56,208 bases of DNA from positions 1-56,208 of the forward strand of contig WLJH01000025.1 of the NCBI GenBank assembly GCA_009701885.1, read 5' to 3'. Below, in pieces: positions 14,204-24,563 of this stretch. Under the pieces are notes generated by a model, which saw only the letters and a program-made list of their open reading frames with translations, ran no database searches and was not told the DNA's origin. The stretch's first letter is position 1; the number at the start of each line of letters is the position of its first letter. Both the position numbers and the translations under genes were made by a program. The DNA comes from Actinomycetota bacterium. GTDB taxonomy: Bacteria > Actinomycetota > Actinomycetes > Propionibacteriales > Nocardioidaceae.

Positions 14204-16773
14204 CGGCCCGACACCGGAGCCGCGTCGACCGGCGTGCCGACGGGGATGCGTGCGCCCAGCGGCACCGGCCCGGCCGGCACGATCTGCTCGCGCTCGACCT
14301 CGAAGCTGATGCTCGGGTCCGGCAGGTCCGGGGCGTTGACGAACGAGACGAACCGGGCCAGCTTGTCGGGGTCCTCCAGGGTGGCGGCCCACTCGTCGAC
14401 GTACGTCGCCACGTGCCGCGCCATCGCGGCCTCGAGCTCCGAGCCGAGCCCGAGCACGTCGTCGACGACGACCTCGCGCAACCGGTCGAGGCCGCCCTCG
14501 AGGGAGTCGAGCCAGGGGGCGGTGCGCTGGAGCCGGTCGGCGGTGCGGATGTAGTACATGAGGTAGCGGTCGAGGTAGCGCACGAGCGTCTCGTCGTCGA
14601 GGTCGCCGGCGAGCAGCCGCGCGTGCACGGGCGTCGCACCGCCGTTGCCACCGACGTAGAGGTTCCAGCCCTTCTCGGTGGCGATGATCCCGAAGTCCTT
14701 GGACCGCGCCTCGGCGCACTCCCGGGCGCAGCCGGAGACGCCGCCCTTGAGCTTGTGCGGCGAGCGCAGCCCGCGGTAGCGCAGCTCCAGGGCGATCGCC
14801 ATGCCGACGGAGTCCTGCACGCCGTACCGGCACCAGGTCGAGCCCACGCACGACTTCACCGTGCGCAGCGACTTGCCGTAGGCGTGGCCGGACTCGAAGC
14901 CGGCGTCGACCAGCCGCCTCCAGATCGTCGGCAGCTGCTCCATCCGGGCGCCGAAGAGGTCGATGCGCTGGCCGCCGGTGATCTTGGTGTAGAGGCCGAA
15001 GTCGCGGGCGACCTCGCCGATGACGATCAGCTTCTCGGGGGTGATCTCGCCACCGGGGATGCGCGGGACGACGGAGTAGGTGCCGTTGCGCTGGATGTTG
15101 GCGAGGTAGGCGTCGTTGGTGTCCTGGAGCGTCCGGTTCTCCGGTGCGAGCACGTGCCCGTTGAGCTGGCTGGCCAGGATCGAGGCGATGGCCGGCTTGC
15201 AGACGTCGCACCCGCGGCCGGTGCCGTGCGCCTCGACGATCTCGTCGAAGGTGCGGTGGCCGTGGATCGCGACGACCTCGAAGAGCTCGCTCCGGGAGAG
15301 TCCGAAGTGCTCGCACAGGGCGCGGCTGACCTCCTTGCCGGCCTTGGCGAAGTGGTCCTCCACGATCGCCTTCACGGTGCCGACGCAGGAGCCGCAGGTG
15401 GTGCCGGCGCCGGTGCACTTCTTCACCGCAGCGACGTCCTCGCAGTCGTGCTCGTCGAGGGCGGCGGTGACGTCGCCCTTGCTGACGTTGTTGCACGAGC
15501 AGACCTGCGCGTCGTCGGGCAGCGCGGCCACACCGGTGGCGCCGCCGCCGCGGCCGGCCGGGAGGATCAGCTCCTCGGGGTTGTCGGGCAGCGCGATGCC
15601 GCTGCTGACCATCGGCCGCAGGATGCCGTACGCCGAGGCGTCGCCGACCAGGATCCCGCCGAGCAGCCGGGTGCCGTCGTCGCTGACGACGAGCTTCTTG
15701 TAGACCCCGGCCACGGCGTCGGAGTAGACGAGCTCGAGCGCCCCGTCGGTCGTGGCGAAGGCGTCGCCGAACGAGGCGACGTCGACGCCGAGCAGCTTGA
15801 GCTTGGTGGACATGTCCGCACCCGTGAAGGTGCCCGCGCCGTCGAGCAGGGCGTCGACGACCACCTCGGCCATGTCGTAGCCGGGTGCCACCAGTCCGTA
15901 CATCCGGCCGCCCGGCGCCGCGCACTCCCCGATCGCGTGGATCCTCGGGTCGCTGGTGCGGCACTGCTCGTCGACGAGCACGCCGCCGCGCTCCGCGACC
16001 GCCAGCCCCGCCTCGCGGGCCAGGGCGTCACGGGGCCGGATGCCGGCGGAGAAGACCACCACCTCGGCATCGATCCGCTCCCCGCCGGCGAGGGCGAGCC
16101 CGTCCACGGCGTCGGCGCCGGTGATCGCCTCGGTCGAGACGCCGGTGTGGACGGTGACGCCCAGCTTCTCGATGTGCCGCACCAGGGTCTGGCCCGCGGC
16201 GTCGTCGAGCTGCACCGGCATCAGCCGCGGCGCCATCTCGACGACGTGGGTCTCCAGGCCCAGCTGCACCAGGGCGTTGGCCGCCTCCAGGCCGAGCAGC
16301 CCGCCGCCGATGACGACCCCGGCGGTGGTTCCGCGAGCGGCGGCGGCGGCGCGGATGGCCTCGAGGTCCTCGATCGTGCGATAGGTGAAGCAGCCAGCCA
16401 GGTCGCGGCCCGGCACCGGCGGCACGAACGGAGCAGCGCCCGTCGCGAGCACGAGCTGGTCGTAGGCCAGGACCTCACCCCCGGCGAGGGTGACCGTGCG
16501 CGCCTCCGGCCGGATCGCCGCGACCGCGGTCCCGGTGCGCAGGGTGACCCGCGGGTCGTCGTACTCCCCCGACGGGAGGAGGGAGAGGGCGTCGGCGCCG
16601 GAGCCGAACCAGGAGGTGAGCGCGACCCGGTCGTACGCCGGGCGCGGCTCCTCCCCCAGCACGATCACGTCGTGGGTCTCGGTGAGGCCGCGCTCGATCG
16701 CGGCCTGGACGAACCGGTGGCCGACCATGCCGTGGCCGACCACGACGAGGCGCTGGCGGTGCGTGGGACTCAT
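14200..16773 (-). CDS. nirB: NADH-dependent nitrite reductase large subunit
   Basis: This 857-residue enzyme reduces nitrite to ammonium. In order: an FAD/NAD(P)-binding domain (VVVGHGMVGHRF at 10-21, second GxGxxG-type GVVIGGGLLGLE at 152-163); BFD-like [2Fe-2S] motif Cys 425, 427, 460, 463, plus a second pair at 522/525; the sulfite/nitrite reductase ferredoxin-like half (VVPRIPGGEIT near 568); and the siroheme/[4Fe-4S] ligands Cys 642, 648, 682, 686 (CVGSTWC, GCAREC). All key residues are present and the length is normal. It starts at an ATG with GGTGGAG just upstream. The control region 16774-16852 is shared in design with narK, so the two units are probably induced together by nitrate or nitrogen limitation. 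Confidence 0.95.
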   Translation of the reverse strand: MSPTHRQRLVVVGHGMVGHRFVQAAIERGLTETHDVIVLGEEPRPAYDRVALTSWFGSGADALSLLPSGEYDDPRVTLRTGTAVAAIRPEARTVTLAGGEVLAYDQLVLATGAAPFVPPVPGRDLAGCFTYRTIEDLEAIRAAAAARGTTAGVVIGGGLLGLEAANALVQLGLETHVVEMAPRLMPVQLDDAAGQTLVRHIEKLGVTVHTGVSTEAITGADAVDGLALAGGERIDAEVVVFSAGIRPRDALAREAGLAVAERGGVLVDEQCRTSDPRIHAIGECAAPGGRMYGLVAPGYDMAEVVVDALLDGAGTFTGADMSTKLKLLGVDVASFGDAFATTDGALELVYSDAVAGVYKKLVVSDDGTRLLGGILVGDASAYGILRPMVSSGIALPDNPEELILPAGRGGGATGVAALPDDAQVCSCNNVSKGDVTAALDEHDCEDVAAVKKCTGAGTTCGSCVGTVKAIVEDHFAKAGKEVSRALCEHFGLSRSELFEVVAIHGHRTFDEIVEAHGTGRGCDVCKPAIASILASQLNGHVLAPENRTLQDTNDAYLANIQRNGTYSVVPRIPGGEITPEKLIVIGEVARDFGLYTKITGGQRIDLFGARMEQLPTIWRRLVDAGFESGHAYGKSLRTVKSCVGSTWCRYGVQDSVGMAIALELRYRGLRSPHKLKGGVSGCARECAEARSKDFGIIATEKGWNLYVGGNGGATPVHARLLAGDLDDETLVRYLDRYLMYYIRTADRLQRTAPWLDSLEGGLDRLREVVVDDVLGLGSELEAAMARHVATYVDEWAATLEDPDKLARFVSFVNAPDLPDPSISFEVEREQIVPAGPVPLGARIPVGTPVDAAPVSGR

Positions 16774-16852
16774 GGCTCCACCCTCGGCGGCTCCGGTTGC
16801 CCGGCCGTCACGCCTCGTGACGACCTGTGTTGCAGCTGCCTCACGACCTCAC
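16774..16852 (-). promoter_or_regulatory. nirB control region with GTGAGG direct repeats
   Basis: On the minus strand GTGAGGTCGTGAGG (16852-16839) is followed after exactly 52 nt by CGAGGGTGGAGCC (16786-16774), which abuts the start codon and includes the ribosome-binding site. The narK region has the same two elements with the same 52-nt spacing. Between them lies a GTCAC-5-GTGAC palindrome (16806-16820). These are candidate sites for NnaR and/or GlnR, which is inferred. Confidence 0.6.
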
Positions 16853-16950
16853 GAGGCCGCGAGGCCGCAGCCGACCCGACGGAGGAGGGGCGGCGTCGCG
16901 GCCGAAGGTCGAGCGAGCGCGCGCCTGAGGGACGAAGGCGCGACAGGCGT

Positions 16951-17079
16951 GTCGAGACCGCGTGAGCTGCCTGTGGTCGGCGACCACGGTCAGCTCACGC
17001 GGTCTCGACGACGGCTCGCTGACGCTCGCCTGCTCGACCATCAGGGGACGACGGCTCGCTGACGCTCGCCTGCTCGACC
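16951..17079. repeat. compound palindrome plus duplicated 33-bp repeat (family A)
   Basis: GTCGAGACCGCGTGAGCT (16951-16968) is perfectly inverted at 16992-17009, with a nested GTGGTC/GACCAC hairpin (16973-16987) between. Overlapping its right arm begins a 33-bp unit at 17007-17039, repeated exactly at 17047-17079. The unit belongs to a family also found at 8367 and 39389. The second copy lies inside the end of the upstream oxidoreductase gene. Confidence 0.8.
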
Positions 17080-18467
17080 GACCAGTGACGCGCAGACCGA
17101 CGCGCACCCGCCGCAGCCGGTGGTGGCCCGAGTGGTCTCGCGGGCCTCGGCGAGCGAGGCGCAGGCCCGGACGGCGCCGGCCGTGACGCCGGCGCACGCG
17201 CAGACCTCCGCGTCGTCGGGCAGCACGGGCGGGGCGGCGACGGGGTCGGGGAGCAGCAGGTCGCCGGGCTCGGTGGGGCCGAGGACGGTGCCGCGGTCGT
17301 AGTGCTGGGTGATGAGCCCGACCCGCGAGAGGTCGCCGACCAGGGAGGCCGCGACGACGACACCGTCGCGCACGACGAGGCGCGCGTGCCGGCCGGCGAG
17401 CGGGTTCGCGACCTCGACGACCTCCCCGGGCTCGTGCACCGGGTCGCCCAGCACCGCCACGTCCAGATCGGTCGCCCGCAGCCGGGCCACCGAGCGCGAG
17501 CCCTCGTGGGCGACGTCGGCCCCGCACAGCCGGGCCGCGAGCAGCTGGGCCTGCTCCCAGGCGGGCGGCACGAAGCCCGTGGTGACGCCGCGGTGCTCGG
17601 CGCAGTCGCCGATCGCGTGGACCCGCGGGTCGGTGGGCGAGGTGAGGAGGTCGTCGACGACCACCCCTCGGCGTACCTCCAGGCCCGCGGCGCGGGCCAG
17701 CGCCGTGCTCGGGCGGCCGCCGGCGGTGAGGACGACCAGGTCGGTGTCGAGGACCGGCCCGGTGTCGAGGCGTACGCCGACAGCCGGGCCGTGGTGGTGC
17801 AGCCGGACCGCCCGGGCGCCGGTGTAGACGCTCGTCCCGAGCGCGGCCAGGCTGCGGCGCAGGACCGCTCCGGCGGCCGCCGGCACCTGCCGGTGCAGCA
17901 GGTGCTCCCCGCCCTCGACGACCTCCACGTCGAGCCCGGCCCGCACCGACAGGGCCCGCGCGACCTGCAGGCCGAGCAGCCCGCCACCGACCACCACCGC
18001 GCGACGCGCGGCGGGGACCGCCTCGAGCAGTCCGTCGCAGTCGGCCAGGCTGCGGAAGGCATGGACCCGCGGGTGCAGCGAGCCGTCCGCGCGCACCAGC
18101 CCGCGGATCGGCGGCAGCGTGGGGATCGCCCCGGTCGCCAGGACGAGTCGGTCGAACGGCACCAGGGTCCCGTCGACGAGCATCACGTCGCCGTGGTCCC
18201 GGTCGACCGCGAGCACCCGCGAGCCGGTGCGCAGGGTGATCCCGTGCTCGGCGTACCACTGCGGCGAGCGGAGGGTCAGCGCGTCGGCAGCGTGGGTGCC
18301 CTCGAGCACGGCCGAGAGCAGGATCCGGTTGTACGCCGGCACCGGCTCGTCCCCGAGCACGGTCACCTCACCGGCGTACCCGCCCGCCACCAGGCCCTCG
18401 ACCAGCCGGGTCGCGGCCATACCGTTCCCGACGACGACCAGCCGCTCGCGGGCACCGGCCGGCCCGC

Positions 18468-18471
<4 letters not shown>
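17041..18471 (-). CDS. FAD-dependent NAD(P)H oxidoreductase with BFD-like cluster (nitrate reductase partner)
   Basis: This 476-residue protein resembles the front half of NirB: an N-terminal Rossmann motif (VVVGNGMAATR), a second nucleotide motif (VVVGGGLLGLQVARAL), and IGDCAEH typical of FAD rubredoxin/nitrite reductases. It ends with a BFD-type [2Fe-2S] domain (C424, C426, C453, C456). It probably passes electrons from NAD(P)H to the nitrate reductase encoded immediately upstream, like NasB in other bacteria. The GTG start overlaps the nasC stop (GTGA). About the last dozen residues (GRAGERQRAVVP) are encoded by a dispersed repeat, so the original C-terminus has been replaced or extended. 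Confidence 0.85.
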
Positions 18472-20560
<2,089 letters not shown>

Positions 20561-20564
<4 letters not shown>

Positions 20565-22111
20565 GCGCCGGCCGCTGCCAGCCTGGACCCGCGTCGGAGG
20601 TAGACCGCCCAGGTCAGCGCCCCGCAGGCGACGTAGTAGCCGATGAACAGGGCGAACGCGGTGCGCACCGAGGACAGCGGGTCCTCCACCCACGGGGCGC
20701 CGAACATCATCGGGATGAGGAAGCCGCCCAGGGCACCCACGGCGCCGATGATGCCGACGGCCGCCGAGGACTCCTTGGTCGCCCGCAGCACGGCCTCGCG
20801 CCAGGCCGGCGCGGTCGGGTCCGGGGCGCCGGTGACGGCGAGCCGCTCCGTGGCCTCGAAGCGCCAGATCGTGGGGATCATCCGATACGTCGAGCCGTTG
20901 CCGATGCCGGTCGCGGCGAAGACGAGCAGGAAGCAGCCGAGGAAGACCGGGAACCACGCGCGGTTGGCGGCCGCGGCAGCGGCGGGGTCGCTGGCGGCGG
21001 CGATCGGGGTCAGCTGGTTGAGCGTCCACAGCACGCCCGCGGTGGAGAGGACCAGGCCGACGAAGGCGCCTACCGTCACCCGCGCACCGCCGAGGCGGTC
21101 CGAGAGCCAGCCGCCGAAGGGCCGCGTGATGGAGCCCACCAGCGCGCCGAGGAAGGCGAAGAACGCGAAGTTGATGCCGCCCACGACGGCACCACTGGCG
21201 GCGTCGACCAGGGAGAAGTGCATCTTGATCAGCAGCGGCATGGCCGCGGAGTAGCCGATGAAGGACCCGAAGGTGCCGATGTAGAGCAGGCTCATCACCC
21301 ACGTCTGGCGGCGCCGCACGACGGCAGCCGTCTCGCGGGTGGAGCCCGAGGCCGTGCCGAGGTTGTCCATGAAGAGGTAGGCGGCCGCGGCCGCCACGAG
21401 CGCGAGCCCGACGTAGACCCAGCCGGCGCGCTCGAGGTGGATGCCGCCCTCGGAGGCCTGCACCAGGCCGAAGATGCCGGCGGCGCCGACCATGACCGGC
21501 AGGAAGAGCTGGATCACGGCCACGCCGATGTTGCCGCCGGCGGCGTTCAGCCCGAGCGCCGCGCCCTTCTTGTCGGCCGGGTAGAAGGCGTTGATGTTGG
21601 CCATCGAGGAGGCGAAGTTGCCGCCGCCCAGGCCGGCGGTCGCGGCGATGACGACCATCACCCAGTACGGCGTGGAGGTGTCCTGCACCGCCACGACGAA
21701 CAGCAGCGTCGGCACGAGCAGCAGCAGCGCGCTCACGACCGTCCAGTTGCGTCCACCGAAGACCGGCACCGCGAAGGTGTAGGGCACCCGGATGAGCGCG
21801 CCGACCAGGTTGGGGGCGGCCACCAGGAAGAACAGCTGCTGCGGGCTGTAGCCGAACTGCGAGCCCAGCATCGCCGCCGAGACCGACCAGATCAGCCAGA
21901 CCGAGAAGCCGAGGTGCTCGGCGAAGATCGACCAGACGAGGTTGCGGCGGGCCACCTTGCGGCCGCCGCCCTCCCAGAACGCCGGGTCCTCGGGGGTCCA
22001 CTCGTCGATCCAGCGACCGGTACGCCGGCGCCGGGCCGGGCCGTCCGCCGCTGCTCCGGGGGCGGCCGCGACGGCGGGCGCGTCCTGGGCCGTGCTCGTG
22101 GTCGGTGTCAT
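20561..22111 (-). CDS. narK: NarK-type nitrate/nitrite transporter (MFS)
   Basis: This 516-residue major facilitator protein has about 12 helices and the nitrate signature in the fifth helix region (GGGNFASSMANINAFYP). A second Gly-rich stretch (AATGIGNGSTYRMIP) matches the NNP family. The N-terminal 50 residues are cytosolic and Ala/Arg-rich. It imports nitrate, perhaps with nitrite export, and leads the minus-strand unit narK-nasC-FAD reductase. The ATG at 22111 has a GGAG-type site upstream. Its control region carries the same two spaced elements as nirB. It diverges from the acetate uptake operon over 294 bp. Confidence 0.93.
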
Positions 22112-22149
22112 CGTGCGGCTCCTGCGGGTGTCGGGGTGGCGGATCGTCG

Positions 22150-22228
22150 GGCTCCACCCTCGACACCGGAGGTTCCGCCGCCGTGGCCCCTGCGCAACGA
22201 CGTCGTCAACTCCACCTCACGGCCTCAC
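22150..22228 (-). promoter_or_regulatory. narK control region, twin of the nirB region
   Basis: GTGAGGCCGTGAGG (minus, 22228-22215) and CGAGGGTGGAGCC (22162-22150) are separated by exactly 52 nt, as upstream of nirB. The intervening DNA is different, so the elements look selected rather than simply duplicated. Here the 13-mer ends 38 nt before the start codon, so it is not just a ribosome-binding site. Confidence 0.6.
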
Positions 22229-22351
22229 GCCGCCGCTGGTGACGCAGCACCCACCCGCCGCTCGTCGTCCGAGGACGACCGTTCGGCGCGCGTGCGCGCC
22301 ACTGGGCGACGAGCGCGTGCCAGGGCATCCACAACCGGCCCACCCGCTTCC

Positions 22352-22369
22352 TAGCGTGACCGCGGTCAC
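22352..22369 (+). promoter_or_regulatory. -10 box with overlapping Crp/GlxR-type palindrome
   Basis: TAGCGT (22352-22357) runs into the perfect palindrome GTGACCGCGGTCAC (22356-22369), which fits the Crp half-sites GTGA-N6-TCAC. The acs promoter repeats this layout. A site lying on the transcription start would favour repression, which is inferred. The Crp gene is in this window at 34061. Confidence 0.6.
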
Positions 22370-22405
22370 ACACCCGTGCGACCCGCGCGACACCAGGAGG
22401 TTGCA

Positions 22406-22762
22406 GTGCCCACCACCCACGGCCACGATCAGGCCGCCCGTCACGACCCGGTCTACGACCACCTGCACGCCAGCGACGAGTTCGCCGCCCTGCGCAAGGC
22501 CTACCGCGGCTTCGTGCTGCCGGCGACCGTGGCGTTCCTGAGCTGGTACCTGCTCTACGTGCTCATGTCGAACTACGCCACCGACTTCATGGCGATCCAG
22601 GTCGTGGGCAACATCAACGTCGCGCTGGTCTTCGGCCTGCTGCAGTTCGCGACGACCTTCCTCATCGCGTGGCTCTACAGCCGCTACTCCAACAAGCACC
22701 TCGACCCCGGCGCCCGCGCCCTGGACGAGCGCTACCGCGCCGAGCGGGCGGAGGTGCGCTGA
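22406..22762 (+). CDS. DUF485 membrane protein, acetate transporter partner
   Basis: This 118-residue protein has the DUF485 layout: a soluble N-terminus (HDPVYDHLHASDEFAALRKA), helix 1 (about 36-58, FVLPATVAFLSWYLLYVLM), helix 2 (about 70-92, INVALVFGLLQFATTFLIAW), then YSRYSNKHLDP. DUF485 genes travel with ActP symporters and their products probably stabilise or modulate the transporter. The GTG at 22406 has a full AGGAGG 5 nt upstream. The symporter gene starts 1 bp after the stop. Confidence 0.85.
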   Translation: MPTTHGHDQAARHDPVYDHLHASDEFAALRKAYRGFVLPATVAFLSWYLLYVLMSNYATDFMAIQVVGNINVALVFGLLQFATTFLIAWLYSRYSNKHLDPGARALDERYRAERAEVR

Positions 22763-22763
22763 G

Positions 22764-24356
22764 ATGAGCAGCCAGGTCCTCACCACGATCCTGTTCCTCG
22801 CCGTCGTCGCCCTGACCGTCGGCATCACCTTCTGGGCCAGCCGCCAGTCCTCGGGCACCAACGACTTCTACGCCGGGGGCCGGTCGTTCTCGGGCTTCCA
22901 GAACGGCCTCGCGATCGGCGGCGACTACATGTCGGCCGCGTCCTTCCTCGGCATCTCCGGCGCGATCGCGCTCTACGGGTACGACGGGTTCCTCTACTCG
23001 ATCGGCTTCCTGGTCGCCTGGCTGGTCGCCCTGCTGCTGGTCGCGGAGATGCTGCGCAACTCCGGGCGCTACACGATGGCCGACCAGCTGGCCTTCCGGA
23101 TGCGCCAGCGCCCGGTCCGCACCGCGGCCGCCACCTCGACCGTCGTCGTGTCGATCTTCTACCTGCTGGCCCAGATGGTCGGAGCGGGTGCGCTCGTCGC
23201 GCTGCTGCTCGGCGTCGACAGCCAGACCACCAAGAACCTCACGATCTTCGCCGTCGGCGCGCTGATGATCTTCTACGTCACCGTCGGCGGGATGAAGGGC
23301 ACCACGTGGGTCCAGATCGTCAAGGCGGTCCTGCTGATGACCGGCTCGGCGCTCATCGTCGTGCTGGTGCTGGCGAAGTTCGACTTCAACATCTCCGACA
23401 TGCTCGGTGCCGCGGCCGCCAACTCCGGGTCCGGCCAGGCCTTCCTCGAGCCGGGACTGCGGTACGGCGCCGACGCCACCTCGAAGATCGACTTCATCTC
23501 CCTGGGCCTGGCCCTGGTGCTCGGCACCGCCGGCCTGCCGCACATCCTGATCCGCTTCTACACCGTCCCGACCTCCCGTGACGCCCGGAAGTCGGTGCTG
23601 TGGGCGATCGGCCTGATCGGTGTCTTCTACCTCTTCACGCTCGTGCTCGGCTTCGGTGCCGCGGCCCTGCTCGACACCTCCACGCTCGACTCGGCCGGCA
23701 ACCTCGCCTCGCCGAAGCTGGCCGAGGCGGTCGGCGGCGGCGCCGGCTCGACGGGCGGCGCGATCCTGCTGGCGCTCATCGCGGCCGTCGCCTTCGCGAC
23801 GATCCTCGCGGTCGTCGCCGGACTGGTGCTGACCTCGTCCGCCTCGGTCGCGCACGACATCTACAACAGCGTGATCAAGAAGGGCACCGCGAGCGAGAAG
23901 GACGAGATCCGCGTGACCCGGTACGCCGCCGCGGGCATCGGCCTGGTCGCGATCGTGCTGGCCATCCCCGCCCAGAACCTCAACATCGCCTTCCTCGTGG
24001 CCCTGGCCTTCGCCGTCGCGGCCTCGGCCAACCTGCCGGCGATCGTTTACAACATGTTCTGGCGCGGCTTCAACACCCGCGGTGCCGTGTGGAGCATCTA
24101 CGGCGGCCTGATCAGCGCCGTCGGCCTGGTGTTCTTCTCCCCCGTGGTCTCCGGCTCGGAGACGGCGCTGTTCACCAGCGGCGACTGGTCCTGGTTCCCG
24201 CTCAGCAACCCCGGCATCGTCTCGATCCCGCTGGGCTTCTTCCTGGGCTGGCTCGGCAGCGTCACGAGCAAGGAGCCGGCCGCGGCGGACCGCTACACCG
24301 AGCTCGAGGTCCGCGCGCTCACCGGCGCCGGCGCCGAGGAGGCCGTCGTCCACTGA
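22764..24356 (+). CDS. actP: cation/acetate symporter
   Basis: This 530-residue SSS-family transporter has 13 predicted helices and the ActP landmarks GGDYMSAASFLGISG, GGMKGTTWVQIVKAVLL, GTAGLPHILIRFYTVP and FATILAVVAGLVLTSSAS. It imports acetate (and probably other short monocarboxylates) with a cation. The gene lies between its DUF485 partner and acs, so uptake and activation are encoded side by side. Codon use is strongly biased, suggesting high expression. The long inverted repeat after its stop may separate its mRNA from acs. Confidence 0.93.
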   Translation: MSSQVLTTILFLAVVALTVGITFWASRQSSGTNDFYAGGRSFSGFQNGLAIGGDYMSAASFLGISGAIALYGYDGFLYSIGFLVAWLVALLLVAEMLRNSGRYTMADQLAFRMRQRPVRTAAATSTVVVSIFYLLAQMVGAGALVALLLGVDSQTTKNLTIFAVGALMIFYVTVGGMKGTTWVQIVKAVLLMTGSALIVVLVLAKFDFNISDMLGAAAANSGSGQAFLEPGLRYGADATSKIDFISLGLALVLGTAGLPHILIRFYTVPTSRDARKSVLWAIGLIGVFYLFTLVLGFGAAALLDTSTLDSAGNLASPKLAEAVGGGAGSTGGAILLALIAAVAFATILAVVAGLVLTSSASVAHDIYNSVIKKGTASEKDEIRVTRYAAAGIGLVAIVLAIPAQNLNIAFLVALAFAVAASANLPAIVYNMFWRGFNTRGAVWSIYGGLISAVGLVFFSPVVSGSETALFTSGDWSWFPLSNPGIVSIPLGFFLGWLGSVTSKEPAAADRYTELEVRALTGAGAEEAVVH

Positions 24357-24393
24357 CGGCACCGGCCTCCTCGCCGGCCGACCTTCGCCCCGC

Positions 24394-24480
24394 TGGTCGA
24401 GGTGCGAGCGCAGCGAGCCACGAGACCCGGCAGCGTCCGGGTCTCGTGGCTCGTCGCCGAGGCTCCTCGCACCTCGACCA
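24394..24480. repeat. 87-bp inverted repeat (family B), possible terminator
   Basis: The outer arms TGGTCGAGGTGCGAG (24394-24408) and CTCGCACCTCGACCA (24466-24480) and the inner arms CGAGCCACGAGACCCGG (24414-24430) and its complement (24437-24453) close on a 6-nt loop. Each arm is a copy of a unit also present singly at 48999-49042. Confidence 0.85.
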
Positions 24481-24517
24481 CCGCCCACCCCTGGACGCAC
24501 CCCGTCCCGCCCGGCCT

Positions 24518-24535
24518 AGTGTGAGCCGGGCCACC
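24518..24535 (+). promoter_or_regulatory. acs promoter -10 with partial Crp-type site
   Basis: TAGTGT (24518-24523) overlaps TGTGA-N6-CCACC (24520-24535). The string CCTAG-Y-GTGA-N6-YCAC is common to this promoter and the actP-operon promoter at 22350-22369, in the same register. Confidence 0.5.
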
Positions 24536-24563
24536 CCTTCGATCCCGCGCAGGAGATGACGAC

